NCBI GenBank assembly: GCA_964445745.1
Contig: CAYULU010000005.1
Span: 1-64,000 of the forward strand
Reading direction: 5' to 3'
Length of the DNA: 64,000 nt
Source: UBA1443 sp964445745
Lineage (GTDB): Bacteria > Omnitrophota > Omnitrophia > Omnitrophales > Aquincolibacteriaceae
The position numbers and the translations under genes were made by a program. Shown piece after piece: positions 30,812 to 41,200 of this stretch; positions within the stretch are counted from its first letter, which is position 1; each line of letters starts with the position of its first letter. A model generated the notes under the pieces. The model ran no database searches. It was not told the origin of the DNA and saw only the letters and a list, made by a program, of their open reading frames with translations.

Positions 30812-33800
30812 ATGATGACACACGCCACACGCCACATGCCCGACAAGACAACACCTCGGCTCTGTATCGCCGCGTGGCTTTGTGGCTTCTTGCTTTTTTG
30901 TGCTTTTACGCCTTCCGTCTTTGCCAATGTCCTGGGTAATCCGGATTTCGAACAGCCGTTAGGGGATGGAACGCAAAGTAATTGGGCTAATAACACCAGC
31001 ACATCGAATTTGGTTGCCAAAATGGGACGATGGGATGGTGTGAATAATCCGGCTGGATTGTCTGCCGGATTTGCAGTCCCACGTAATAGTTCCTATGCCC
31101 TTTACTTACAGGCTTACTACAATGCTCCTCCCGCCTTCTATGAAAGCACTTTTACCTTTCAGGCTTACAACAATGTGAAACCGGGTGACTACGTGACTTT
31201 TTCAGGTTACGCCCAGTCGGATATTAAAGCGGCTGATACCGGGGGAAGAATGAAAATCGAGTTTGAGGATGCCTCCGGCGCCAAGATTGGAAGTCCGGTT
31301 CAAACCGGAAAGATTACGATTGCGACTGCCCCGCGAGGAGCTTGGACTTTTTTTTCATTAACGGCGACCGCCCCTGAGAACGTTTCTAAGGTTGTTTTTG
31401 TTTTGGATGCTAACGGCATTATGGATGGCGCTGTACCCCAATTCGGTAACATCCTGTACGACGGTCTTAATGCGGAGGTTAATCCTGCTAAACTTACTGT
31501 TGCGGCATCGAAGCGCAGTGTGAAAAAAGGAGACGCGATTGGAATTAATGCCCATTTCGCCAATGCGTCGGGAAATACGTTTACCAATTCAAATATGCGA
31601 ATCAAGTTTCCCAATGGTTTTGATCATGCACAGGATTCAATACGGGTGAACGGTCAGAAAGTCGCGGGTCAGGAAGGATCCCTCATCATTCCTCTGGGCA
31701 CCATTACTCCGGGCACGACTTATGATGTTACGTTTGCAACATTAGTGACGAGTGGGGTGCAGTTGGGGAAAACCTATTCTCTGGAAGTTTCGGTTGAAGG
31801 GGGCGGCGGCGCTTTGTCGGAAACCGCTCACGTTCAATTTACGATCCGGGGAGATCCGATCTTTGATGAAGGCACAATTATCGGGAAAGTTTTCAATGAT
31901 TTGAACCAGGATGGAGTTCAGCAGTGCGGTGAGCCGGGGGTGCCTTGGGTCACTCTCTATACGGAAGAAGGCATCAAGATTGTAACGGATGAATTTGGCC
32001 GCTACCATATTCCAGGCGTCTCTCCGGGCCGGCATCTCGTAAAGATTGACGGACATACGCTTCCCGAGGGGACAAAATTTATTACGGAAGAAACCTATCT
32101 TGTCAAGATTACGCCGGGCATTATGGGAAAAGCGAGTTTTGCGGTTCTTCTCCCGCCTTCGGGGATTCCTGAATCATTCAAGAATGACCTCATGGTGATG
32201 ATCACCCAGGGGGCTGATATTTCGCGTCCCAATCTGGATATCGTGATGGAACCTTCGGTCTTAAAACTGGGAGTTGGATTACTTGAGAAAGAACCCTTGT
32301 TCAAGTTTGACAGCAATTACGCCGGTTTCGTTAAGAAGTGGACTCTTGAAATTCGTGATGAGATGGGGGTGCCGGTCTGGAAGGGTTTTGGTGTGGGACA
32401 GCCGCCTCCTGAGATGACCTGGAACGGAAAGACTGAAAACGGGCTCATGCTCAAGCCCGGGATTTATTCTTATCAATTAAAGATCCGCGATTCTAAAAAT
32501 CGAGAAGACTGGACCCCGCTCAAATTCTTTGAGGTCTATAACAAGCTGGATGAAAGAGCGGCAAAAAATTACCAGACAGAAATTCCCTCGGTGGGTGATT
32601 TCAATTTATTTAAAGACGGGAAGCGTAGTATTCCGTTGATTGCAAAACCGACCGTCCGGATCCAGGGAAAGACCAAGCCTGATCACGAAATTAAAATCAA
32701 CGAAATTCCGGTGAGTGTGGATCCTGAAACGGGCATGTTTCAAAAAGAGTTTTATGTTGAACCGGGTGAGCGGGAGTTTACGATTTCTGCCACGAGCGCG
32801 ACAGGAGAAAGCACAAGTTATCAGGAAAAAGTTCAGGTTAAGGACAGCACTTTTTTTATGGTGGCGCTTGGGGAGGAACAGCTCGGGGTCAATTTTTCGA
32901 AAGGGGCCATGGAGGCGGCGGATACCGATGCTTATCGCGACGGGTTTACGGAAGAAGGTCGCTTTTCGTATTACCTCAAGGCCAAGCTTAAAGGAAAATT
33001 TCTTGTAAAGTCCCACTATGATACGTCGGATCGCCGTTCGGCGCTTTTTACCAATCTTGATCCGAATGAATATTATCCGATTTACGGTGATGGTTCATCG
33101 CGTGACTACGAGGCCCAGGACACTGCCCAGAGGCTTTTTGTCCTCGTGGAGATGGACAAGTCTTTTTTGAAATGGGGAACCTTCAAAACCGAATTCACGG
33201 ATACGGAACTTGCCTCTTACAACCGAACGCTTTCGGGTCTGAAACTCAGCTTTGACACGGTGGCGAGTACCATTTACGGTGACCCGAAACGGGGATTTAA
33301 ACTCTTTTGGACTGAATCGGGAAAACAGGCTGATCACAATGAGTTTTATGCCACCGGTGGATCGCTTTATTACACACGTCAGCGTAATGTCCTGGAAGGA
33401 AGTGAGAAAATTCGTGTTGAGATTCGCGACAAGATTACCGGAATGGTTCTCTCAAGTTACGATATGACCGAGGGGGCCGATTATGAGATCAATTACGGGG
33501 AAGGGCGGATCTTTCTCTCCAGGCCGCTCTCTTCCGTTGCGGCAACCGACTCCCTTGTAACGGCGGATATTATGGACGGTAACCCGGTTTATCTCATTGT
33601 GGATTACGAATATGAACCGTCGTCTTCGGATTTGCCTGAAATCAATAACCGTGGAATTCGCGGTTATACCTGGGCGGGTGATCATGTAAGGTTTGGCGCG
33701 ACTGCGGTAGAAGAAAAACGCACGGGCGGGCAGGATTACGATTTGCGCGGAGTCGACATGATGCTGAAATTCGGCCGTAATACGCAGATCACCGCTGAAT

Positions 33801-35533
33801 ACGCGACCAGCATCAACAAGCAGATGGATTCGTCGGTGTCCTACGATGGCGGTATCAGTTTTGGGAGCGAAGGAAATTTGCACGGGAATAATACGCGTCC
33901 CCGGGAAAATGCGTATGTGATCCGGGGCCAGTCTCAGCCCGTGAAAAACCTTGAAGTGAGCGGCTATGTCCAGGGTGTTGAACCGGGATTTTCGAATGGT
34001 CATATGACGAGCCAGGAAGGTTTCAAGAAGTACGGGCTTGCAACGCGCTATAAATTTACGGACACGTTCTCTGCCCGTTACCGTTTTGATTCAAGCGAAG
34101 TAGTCGGCCAGCTTTTGCCGCTTGCGGAGCACAATATCGCAGCTCCGTATGAGGGCCTTCAGGTTCACACGGCACAGCTTGTTTACGATGACGGAAAGTA
34201 TCTTGCGCAGGCCGAGTATCAGCGTAGTAACATCGATCAGGTTGAAGATTCCGCCAACTTGATGCCGTCACTCTATTCAGAACTTCCATTTGAACATGGG
34301 ATTGCGACGAAAGTTGGATATCACATCAACGATCGTTTGCTTCCTTATGTTAAGGCCCAGACAACGCTTCATTCGGCAGATGATTATCAGATCGGAGGGG
34401 GGATTCGTTGCGAGTTGATTAAAAATGTATTTGGCTATATCGAGCAGATGTTTGGTCCTCTCGGTGATTCGACCTATTATGGATTTGAAAGGCAACATGA
34501 TAACGGAGCTCGTAGTTATGCCAACCTGCGTTCGGTGGATCGTGGTATCGGATCCAAAACGCTCTCAACTGCTATTGGAAGCTCCTTCCCCCTGACCGAG
34601 AAATCCAGAATTTATTCTGAACGAGAACATTCGTCGTATCAGGGAGTGGACGGTTTTGCGGACATTCTCGGATACGAAGGCAGTTTGGGCGACCACTGGG
34701 ATTTTGGAGCGAAATATGAACGGCGCCATTTGGATAACTCAACAACTCGATTGATCGATGTTGCTTCCGAGGCCGGATACGCGAGGAATAACACCTATAA
34801 CACGGTGGGTGGGCATATTGGGTATGCGAATGGCAAGAAGCTCCGGGCGCGAACTTATTGGGAGTTTCGTCGTGATCCAGATGCCAGGAGTTTGGGACAG
34901 ATTGTGACCCGGAACTCTGTCCAGTACCAGATTAACCGTGATCTGTCGTTCCTTTCCTATTTTAACTATGGGAACACCCATCTTTATAACCCCGGAGATG
35001 TGCCGGCGGCATTTGTCGAACTGAACACGGGTTTTGCCTATCGGCCGGTGGGTCTGGATCATTTCAACATGTTGACAAAATACACCTATTTGAAAAATCT
35101 GGGCGATGATGTGCAGTACGATAACGGTTATTATAACGGGGTCCAGTTTGATGATCTGGCGCATATTTTTTCAATCGATGCGCTCTATGACATCAACCGC
35201 TGGTTCGGAGTTGCCCAAAAACTTGCTTTTAAGCGGGCTCAACTTTATATATCCACCGGGGATGAAGTAGCGACCCATAATTTCCTGACGGTGAGCCGGA
35301 TCAATTTTCATGTGACCCGGAAATGGGACGTAGCCGCGGAATACCGTCTCTTGTGGCAGTCGTCCGCTTTGGGCACGATGCGGCACGGGATGTTGGTTGA
35401 AGTGGACCGTGAGATTTACGAGTATGTGAGACTGGGGGTTGGGTATAATTTTACGGATTTTAGCGATGATCTTCGCCATGCTAATGATTATCAGAACAAT
35501 GGGCCGTTCGTCCGGATGACGGGGAAATTTTAA
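30812..35533 (+). CDS. Large outer-membrane protein with SdrD-B and FlgD-Ig domains
   Basis: 1,573 residues. Signal peptide to about residue 39 (SVFA), then a carbohydrate-binding-like jelly roll (40-225), a DUF11-like domain (225-345), an SdrD B-like calcium domain (350-420: GKVFNDLNQDGVQQ, then TDEFGRYHIPGVSPG), a FlgD-type Ig domain (485-580: PEMTWNGKTENGLMLKPGIYSYQLKIRD), a further beta domain (to about 680), and a C-terminal half of amphipathic strands ending in MTGKF, consistent with a beta-barrel. It starts directly after the barrel gene upstream. A surface structure or secretion role is likely; the exact function is unknown. Confidence 0.65.
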   Translation: MMTHATRHMPDKTTPRLCIAAWLCGFLLFCAFTPSVFANVLGNPDFEQPLGDGTQSNWANNTSTSNLVAKMGRWDGVNNPAGLSAGFAVPRNSSYALYLQAYYNAPPAFYESTFTFQAYNNVKPGDYVTFSGYAQSDIKAADTGGRMKIEFEDASGAKIGSPVQTGKITIATAPRGAWTFFSLTATAPENVSKVVFVLDANGIMDGAVPQFGNILYDGLNAEVNPAKLTVAASKRSVKKGDAIGINAHFANASGNTFTNSNMRIKFPNGFDHAQDSIRVNGQKVAGQEGSLIIPLGTITPGTTYDVTFATLVTSGVQLGKTYSLEVSVEGGGGALSETAHVQFTIRGDPIFDEGTIIGKVFNDLNQDGVQQCGEPGVPWVTLYTEEGIKIVTDEFGRYHIPGVSPGRHLVKIDGHTLPEGTKFITEETYLVKITPGIMGKASFAVLLPPSGIPESFKNDLMVMITQGADISRPNLDIVMEPSVLKLGVGLLEKEPLFKFDSNYAGFVKKWTLEIRDEMGVPVWKGFGVGQPPPEMTWNGKTENGLMLKPGIYSYQLKIRDSKNREDWTPLKFFEVYNKLDERAAKNYQTEIPSVGDFNLFKDGKRSIPLIAKPTVRIQGKTKPDHEIKINEIPVSVDPETGMFQKEFYVEPGEREFTISATSATGESTSYQEKVQVKDSTFFMVALGEEQLGVNFSKGAMEAADTDAYRDGFTEEGRFSYYLKAKLKGKFLVKSHYDTSDRRSALFTNLDPNEYYPIYGDGSSRDYEAQDTAQRLFVLVEMDKSFLKWGTFKTEFTDTELASYNRTLSGLKLSFDTVASTIYGDPKRGFKLFWTESGKQADHNEFYATGGSLYYTRQRNVLEGSEKIRVEIRDKITGMVLSSYDMTEGADYEINYGEGRIFLSRPLSSVAATDSLVTADIMDGNPVYLIVDYEYEPSSSDLPEINNRGIRGYTWAGDHVRFGATAVEEKRTGGQDYDLRGVDMMLKFGRNTQITAEYATSINKQMDSSVSYDGGISFGSEGNLHGNNTRPRENAYVIRGQSQPVKNLEVSGYVQGVEPGFSNGHMTSQEGFKKYGLATRYKFTDTFSARYRFDSSEVVGQLLPLAEHNIAAPYEGLQVHTAQLVYDDGKYLAQAEYQRSNIDQVEDSANLMPSLYSELPFEHGIATKVGYHINDRLLPYVKAQTTLHSADDYQIGGGIRCELIKNVFGYIEQMFGPLGDSTYYGFERQHDNGARSYANLRSVDRGIGSKTLSTAIGSSFPLTEKSRIYSEREHSSYQGVDGFADILGYEGSLGDHWDFGAKYERRHLDNSTTRLIDVASEAGYARNNTYNTVGGHIGYANGKKLRARTYWEFRRDPDARSLGQIVTRNSVQYQINRDLSFLSYFNYGNTHLYNPGDVPAAFVELNTGFAYRPVGLDHFNMLTKYTYLKNLGDDVQYDNGYYNGVQFDDLAHIFSIDALYDINRWFGVAQKLAFKRAQLYISTGDEVATHNFLTVSRINFHVTRKWDVAAEYRLLWQSSALGTMRHGMLVEVDREIYEYVRLGVGYNFTDFSDDLRHANDYQNNGPFVRMTGKF

Positions 35534-35552
35534 CGAAGGAAACGGAGATTGA

Positions 35553-35945
35553 ATGATGCGAACTATCGGGATGATTTTGATGAGCGCTTTTTTTTGTTTT
35601 CATTTTTCAGGTTGTGCGACGGTTGAAAAAATGCTTCCACTTCACGATGAAGTTCTTGTTTACGAATTGCCTCTGGATCTGACGTATCTAAGAACAACGG
35701 AGGCAATGGAAACCTTGCCGGGGTGGATCATTGAATCGACTGACAAGGAGAAGGGGATCATCGCCGCCCGCAACATTGAATACAGCCGATTGGATGACTC
35801 GGATACGCGGACGGTGACAGTGCTTGTGGAACGGGTTGACCGGACCCATACGTCGGTTACTTTAGCTCCTGAATCTCAGCGGAGTTTGTCCGGCGGGGAT
35901 ATGATGAAAGCTATCGACACGATGTTGAGTGCCGAGCTCAAATAG
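35553..35945 (+). CDS. Small lipoprotein, unknown
   Basis: 130 residues with a lipobox FSGC at about residue 21. The mature part (LPLDLTYLRTTEAMETLPGWIIESTDKEKGIIAAR, then RTVTVLVERVDRTHTSVTLAPES) resembles small DUF-type domains that turn a signal into an alpha/beta sandwich, but I do not recognise a named family. GGAG precedes the ATG. It is 19 bp after the large barrel gene, so it is probably an accessory lipoprotein of that operon. Confidence 0.65.
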   Translation: MMRTIGMILMSAFFCFHFSGCATVEKMLPLHDEVLVYELPLDLTYLRTTEAMETLPGWIIESTDKEKGIIAARNIEYSRLDDSDTRTVTVLVERVDRTHTSVTLAPESQRSLSGGDMMKAIDTMLSAELK

Positions 35946-35963
35946 AATCCCAAGGCCATTGTC

Positions 35964-38747
35964 TTGGATGCGATTGAACTTCGTGGCGTTAAAACCCACA
36001 ACCTCAAAAATCTTCAACTGAAACTCCCTCGACGAAAACTTTATGTCGTGACAGGAGTCTCCGGCTCAGGGAAGTCTTCTCTGGCTTTTGATACCCTTTA
36101 TGCGGAAGGCCAGCGGCGCTATCTGGAGTCGGTTTCCGCCTATGCCCGCCAGTTTCTTGAGCGAATGCCTAAACCCGATGTAGAGTTTTCTTCCGGGATT
36201 CCCCCTGCGCTTGCGATTCAGGCGAAAAACGTTGTAAGTAATGCACGCTCAACCGTCGGGACACAAACCGAGATCAATGATTATCTCCGGGTTGCTTTTG
36301 CGCGTGCAGGAAGATTGATCTGCCCTGAGTGTGAAATCGAAGTTGAAGGATATGATCCTGTCAGTGTCACCCGTCGACTTGTTCAGGATTTTTTAGAGAA
36401 AATGGTACGGATCGTGGCCCTTGTCCCGCTCGGAAAAACAGGAATGAAATATCTTTCGGAAAATGTCAGGGAACTTGAGAGGCAGGGGTTCAGTGAGTTT
36501 TTCAGTGAGGGGGAATGGAAAAGTGGGGATTCCCTGCTGTCAGCGAAGCTGAAATTTTCTGAACTGCGCGTGAGCATAGACACGTTGCTGGTGAACGAAA
36601 AAAACAGGGAACGTTTGACCGATTCTCTGGAGCTTGGATTTCGATATGGCAAAGGCAATGTCCAGGTCTGGTGCCAAGATCGAGAACTGAAATTTTCGGA
36701 AATTCTTCAGTGTGTGTCTTGCGGGAAAAAGTTTCCTGAGCCAGTCGCTAATCTTTTTTCATTTAACAGCCCTCTCGGCGCGTGTCCTGCTTGCCAGGGG
36801 TTTGGACGGGTGATCACGATCGACAGGGATCTTGTGGTCCCGGACGCCTCAAAATCGATCCGTGAAGGTGCGATTGAACCATGGACCAAGGCCAGTACGC
36901 GGTGGGAACAGGGGCAATTGCTGGATTTTTGTGCCCGTAAACGAATTCCGGTTAAAAGGCCTTGGGCAACACTTAAAAAGGTGTATCAAAAATGGATCTT
37001 CGAGGGATTCCCGGGAGACGATTATTTCAGTCTTCGTGATTTTTTTGATTATCTCAATAAAAAAATCTACAAAATGCATGTCAGGATTTTTTTAAACCGT
37101 TACCGGGGTTATGTTCCCTGTACGGCCTGTCACACGAGCCGGCTTAAACCGGATGCGATGAATTACCGGCTGGGAGGAAAGACGATTGCGGACGTTCAAG
37201 CCCTTCCGATTGACCGGTTGCTTGAATTTCTTGAAACGATCCGTCTGTCTCCGGAAGAAAAAGAAAAGATGGGGCCGGTCCATGAGGAATTGATCCATCG
37301 CATCCGTTTCCTGAAAGAGGTTGGTTTAGGCTATCTGACCCTTGACCGTATGTCACGAACGCTGTCTGGCGGGGAAGTCCAGCGAATTCACCTTGCGAGT
37401 TCGCTGGGGTCGGCCCTTGTGGACACCCTTTATGTTCTGGATGAACCGAGCATCGGTCTTCATGAGCGGGACAATCAAATGCTGATTACGCTTCTCAAGA
37501 AGCTTCGTGATCTCGGGAATACGGTGGTGGTGGTTGAGCACGATCGAACCATGATCCAGTCCGCTGATGAAGTGATTGATCTTGGCCCCGGAGGGGGCGC
37601 CGGGGGAGGCCAGTTGATTTTTCAGGGAAGTATCGATGACCTCAAGGCGTGCCAGCAATCTTATACGTCACGTTACCTTTCAGGAAAAGAAAAACTGCAA
37701 CGAGCTTTCCGCCCCGCGCAGGAAAAAACGCAGAAAATCCTAATTGAAGGTGCATCAGCGCACAATCTCAAGAAAATTTGTGTTGAAATACCGCTGGGAC
37801 GACTGGCTGTCCTGACAGGAGTTTCGGGATCTGGGAAAAGCACCTTACTTTACAATATTCTTTATAACCATTACCTGAAATCCAAGGGCCAGCCGGTATC
37901 CCAGGACGAGCTTGGAAATGTAAAAAGGATTGTGGGATTTGAAGGTGTCCGGAATATGGCGCTGGTCGATCAGTCCTCTCTGGGGCGGTCGCCGCGTTCC
38001 AATCCCGCGACTTATACCAAGGCATTTGAAGAGGTGCGGAAAATTTTCGCATCGACTCAGCAGGCCAAGCGGGCAGGTTTTGATGCCGGCTATTTTTCCT
38101 TTAACTCGGAAAAAGGGCGCTGTCCGGTTTGTAAGGGCGATGGCGCGGTCAAGATCGAAATGCATTTTCTTGCGGACATCTTTGTTCCGTGCGAAGCGTG
38201 TCAAGGCCGGCGGTTTAAAAATGAAGTTCTGGCAATTGAATACCAGGGATTGAATATTGACAAAGTTCTTCAACTTACGATTGATGAAACCGTGGATTTT
38301 TTTCAGGCACGCAAAGGTATTGTCGATAAACTGGAGCCTCTGAGAAAGATCGGTCTTGGTTATCTTAAACTCGGCCAGCCAACTTTGACCCTCTCCGGGG
38401 GTGAGGCGCAACGTCTTAAGCTGGCCTGTGAAATGGCCGAACCGTTCTCAGGGGCCACACTGTATCTTCTGGATGAGCCGACGACAGGGTTGCATGAGAG
38501 GGATATTCATCATCTGCTGACTGCCTTTGATGAGCTTCTCGCCCGGGGACACTCTCTTTTTGTCATTGAGCACCATATGGGAGTGATTGCTCTGGCGGAT
38601 TATGTGATTGATCTCGGGCCGGAGGGAGGCGAGGATGGAGGCGAAATTATTTATCAAGGAGATGTGGAAGGTTTGCTGGGATGCAGTCGGTCTCATACCG
38701 GACAGTGTCTTAAGAAGTACCTTACTGGTTTGGGTGGGGCGGATTGA
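35964..38747 (+). CDS. uvrA: UvrABC excinuclease subunit A
   Basis: 927 residues, close to the usual 940. Damage-sensing ATPase of nucleotide excision repair. Two ABC modules are complete: Walker A GVSGSGKSS and GVSGSGKST, signatures LSGGEVQR and LSGGEAQR, and DEPSIGLHERD and DEPTTGLHERD. Zinc modules: CVSCG...CPAC in the first half and CPVC...CEAC in the second. TTG start at 35964 with a weak AAGG upstream, 18 bp after the lipoprotein gene. Confidence 0.96.
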   Translation: MDAIELRGVKTHNLKNLQLKLPRRKLYVVTGVSGSGKSSLAFDTLYAEGQRRYLESVSAYARQFLERMPKPDVEFSSGIPPALAIQAKNVVSNARSTVGTQTEINDYLRVAFARAGRLICPECEIEVEGYDPVSVTRRLVQDFLEKMVRIVALVPLGKTGMKYLSENVRELERQGFSEFFSEGEWKSGDSLLSAKLKFSELRVSIDTLLVNEKNRERLTDSLELGFRYGKGNVQVWCQDRELKFSEILQCVSCGKKFPEPVANLFSFNSPLGACPACQGFGRVITIDRDLVVPDASKSIREGAIEPWTKASTRWEQGQLLDFCARKRIPVKRPWATLKKVYQKWIFEGFPGDDYFSLRDFFDYLNKKIYKMHVRIFLNRYRGYVPCTACHTSRLKPDAMNYRLGGKTIADVQALPIDRLLEFLETIRLSPEEKEKMGPVHEELIHRIRFLKEVGLGYLTLDRMSRTLSGGEVQRIHLASSLGSALVDTLYVLDEPSIGLHERDNQMLITLLKKLRDLGNTVVVVEHDRTMIQSADEVIDLGPGGGAGGGQLIFQGSIDDLKACQQSYTSRYLSGKEKLQRAFRPAQEKTQKILIEGASAHNLKKICVEIPLGRLAVLTGVSGSGKSTLLYNILYNHYLKSKGQPVSQDELGNVKRIVGFEGVRNMALVDQSSLGRSPRSNPATYTKAFEEVRKIFASTQQAKRAGFDAGYFSFNSEKGRCPVCKGDGAVKIEMHFLADIFVPCEACQGRRFKNEVLAIEYQGLNIDKVLQLTIDETVDFFQARKGIVDKLEPLRKIGLGYLKLGQPTLTLSGGEAQRLKLACEMAEPFSGATLYLLDEPTTGLHERDIHHLLTAFDELLARGHSLFVIEHHMGVIALADYVIDLGPEGGEDGGEIIYQGDVEGLLGCSRSHTGQCLKKYLTGLGGAD

Positions 38748-38839
38748 AACCCGTGCGATATTTTTTCCTTCTTCTGGAAGGATGTTCCCTGCCATTTGAT
38801 CTCTTTCGGATTCTAAGGTATCTTTTAGCAGGTGACTCG

Positions 38840-39313
38840 ATGACTAAAAAATGGTGTTTCTTAATATTGATTACGGTTTTGTCGGTAGCCAATGTGGCGT
38901 CCATCCGGCGTGCGGAGGATCCCATCCGTAACACCCAGACCAGCCCGATCGCATTTCAACAAAAAATGGAAGAAGAAAAGGACGGGAAGAAAGGGCCTCT
39001 TTTATACCATGTTAAATATAATCCGGAAGATTCGTTTTTGACGGGCTCACCGGTTCTCCCTGAAGAAAAAGCTAAAGAGGATTCGGTATCCCCTTACTCA
39101 AGAGCCGGGGAGCTGGACTGGTGGGAAGAACCCGATTTACCGGCTGAAAGTGATGCTGAGATTCATTCAAACCAGGATCTTGGCAAGATGGAAGAAGGTT
39201 ATTGGAGCGGGAATGTGATCACGGAGAACGGGGAGACGGGATCCGGTATCGATAATGAGATCGAGGAGAACGTTAATTCGGCGAGCTCGCAGGCTGAGGA
39301 GGAGTTGTGGTGA
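38840..39313 (+). CDS. Secreted acidic protein, unknown
   Basis: 157 residues. N-terminal hydrophobic segment (CFLILITVLSVANVASI) as a signal or anchor, then a low-complexity, Glu/Asp-rich region ending QAEEELW. No family recognised. I chose the ATG at 38840 because AGGTGA lies 4-5 nt upstream; the frame stays open back to 38744 without a ribosome site. It lies about 90 bp after uvrA. Confidence 0.55.
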   Translation: MTKKWCFLILITVLSVANVASIRRAEDPIRNTQTSPIAFQQKMEEEKDGKKGPLLYHVKYNPEDSFLTGSPVLPEEKAKEDSVSPYSRAGELDWWEEPDLPAESDAEIHSNQDLGKMEEGYWSGNVITENGETGSGIDNEIEENVNSASSQAEEELW

Positions 39314-39432
39314 CATCTCTCTAAGAAGAAATCGTTACCGGATTTTTCCCTATCTTTGTGGGTCGGGAGTGCCGGTTGAGCTTTTTCGAAATAACCCAGT
39401 CAGCTTAAAATCTCTAATCGTTGAAATAGCAG
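39314..39432. other. Gap before the FtsH-like gene
   Basis: No gene or clear terminator seen between the acidic protein and the promoter of the protease gene. Confidence 0.3.
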
Positions 39433-39461
39433 TGTAAATCAGAAAGCCTTATCGCTATAAT
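39433..39461 (+). promoter_or_regulatory. Promoter of the FtsH-like gene
   Basis: Exact TATAAT at 39456-39461 with a weak -35 (TGTAAA, 39433-39438) at 17 bp. It predicts a leader of about 70 nt ending in a strong AAAGGAGAG ribosome site. Confidence 0.5.
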
Positions 39462-39536
39462 ACAGCCCAAGTTTACCTGCCGAAATCGGGTTCCCCCGGG
39501 CATGTGACCAAAGAGTAAAAAGGAGAGTGAATTACT

Positions 39537-41192
39537 ATGATGTCGTGGCGCCGTTTAAAATTATTTTGGATGGATCATTGGTTGAAATTTACGATTGTTT
39601 TTGCGGCGGTTGTTTTGATCGTTCTGTCCGTTTGGGGGATGGCTTCTCTCGAAAGCTATTATCGGAATATTACGCTGGCTCAGCTCCCTCTTCAAATCCT
39701 CATGGTGACGATCAATGCCGTGATTTTTGTGTATCTTTATATGGTCATCTTTCGCGGGGGGTTCGCGAAGCTGGACAAGAAAAACATTAAGGCGCAAAAC
39801 GTTAACGTCAAATTTTCGGATGTTATTGGAATTGATGAGGCCAAGGACGAATGTTGGGAAGTGGTGCAATTGATCAAGGATCACGTTCGCCTCAAGAAGA
39901 TTGGTGGCAAAATTCTTCGCGGGATCCTCATGATGGGGCCTCCCGGTTGCGGAAAGACATATCTTGCCAAGGCGATCGCCACCGAGGCGGGAATGCCGTT
40001 TCTCTCGATGGCAGCGAGCGAATTCAACGAGATCTTTGTGGGTGTGGGAGCCAGCCGTGTCCGGAAACTTTTCCAGAAGGCCCAGCGAATGGCTTATGGT
40101 TACGGCGGGTGCATCGTGTTTATCGACGAGTTGGATGCGATGGGACAAAGACGTACTTTTAATCAGTTTGGAAGTGGTGAGGGGAACACCACCCAGAACC
40201 AGCTTCTTGTTGCCATGGATGGTCTCGGAGAAAGATCTGAAAACATCATTGTCATCGGAGCGACGAATGCTGCCGAAGATGTCCTGGATCCTGCCCTTCT
40301 CCGCCCCGGACGTTTTGACAGAAAGGTTTATATAAAAAAGCCAAATCTTGAAGGCAGGGAGGCGCTTTTCCGCTATTACCTCAGTAAGGTGAAATTCGAA
40401 GCGTCGGTCGATTGTAAACGCCTGGCGAGAAAGGCGATCGATAAATCGCCTGCGGATATCGAAAATATTGTTAAGGAATCGGCGCTGATCGCGACCCGAA
40501 ATAAAAGGGATTCGATTACGCTTAAGGACATCTCCGAGGCCATTGAGCGAATTGAGCTTGGGGTCAAACAACGATTAACGGTCAATGTCAAGGAACGCGA
40601 AATGACGGCCTATCACGAGACGGGCCATCTGATGGTGACCTATCTTCTGCATCCCCGTGATGATGTTTTTAAGGCATCAATTATTCCGAGGAAAATGTCT
40701 CTGGGTGTTGTTCACCCGACGCCGATCGAGGAATGGCACTCCAAGGATCGCGAGTCGTTGCTTGCCGATGTTAAAGTGTGTGTTGCGAGCTATGTTGCTG
40801 AAAAGCTCAAGTTTGGAACGACGACCACGGGGGTCGGGGGTGGTCCGGGGAGTGATTTTTACACGGCGTCTAACATTGCCAACGCCATGGTGTGGCGGTT
40901 TGGCATGGGGCCATCAGGGATGGTCGGGGATTACAGCGTTAATGCCCAACTGCTTTCTGAGGATTTGAAGACGCGGCTTAATCAGGATGTTGAGAAGATT
41001 CTCAAGGATTGCATGGCGGATGTTGAAGTGCTCCTTAAAAAGGAAAACGATCTCTTTGAGCGTTTTGCCCATGAACTGATCACAAAGAGTGAACTTGATT
41101 ATGATGAGATCGAAGCGATTTTCATGGAGTACGGGAAGATCAACCCGCGCCGGATCTCGTCGACCCAAGGCGGCTCTGCGTCGGCCGCTTAA
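39537..41192 (+). CDS. ftsH: FtsH-type membrane AAA+ metalloprotease, short form
   Basis: 551 residues. It would degrade membrane and regulatory proteins using ATP. Two transmembrane helices (about 16-36 and 53-72) are followed by the AAA module (Walker A GPPGCGKT, Walker B CIVFIDELDA, arginine fingers in ALLRPGRFDRK) and a zinc peptidase domain (HETGH, near residue 360). Canonical FtsH has about 70 periplasmic residues between the helices; here only about 16 remain, and the zinc motif reads HETGH instead of HEAGH, which keeps both ligands. AAAGGAGAG precedes the start. It may be a second paralogue. Confidence 0.88.
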   Translation: MMSWRRLKLFWMDHWLKFTIVFAAVVLIVLSVWGMASLESYYRNITLAQLPLQILMVTINAVIFVYLYMVIFRGGFAKLDKKNIKAQNVNVKFSDVIGIDEAKDECWEVVQLIKDHVRLKKIGGKILRGILMMGPPGCGKTYLAKAIATEAGMPFLSMAASEFNEIFVGVGASRVRKLFQKAQRMAYGYGGCIVFIDELDAMGQRRTFNQFGSGEGNTTQNQLLVAMDGLGERSENIIVIGATNAAEDVLDPALLRPGRFDRKVYIKKPNLEGREALFRYYLSKVKFEASVDCKRLARKAIDKSPADIENIVKESALIATRNKRDSITLKDISEAIERIELGVKQRLTVNVKEREMTAYHETGHLMVTYLLHPRDDVFKASIIPRKMSLGVVHPTPIEEWHSKDRESLLADVKVCVASYVAEKLKFGTTTTGVGGGPGSDFYTASNIANAMVWRFGMGPSGMVGDYSVNAQLLSEDLKTRLNQDVEKILKDCMADVEVLLKKENDLFERFAHELITKSELDYDEIEAIFMEYGKINPRRISSTQGGSASAA

Positions 41193-41200
41193 GTTTCTTT

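Noticed and set aside
39561..40571. A 336-codon leftward frame inside the FtsH-like gene
   Set aside because: Shadow of the FtsH coding frame; low-complexity, no domain and no promoter.
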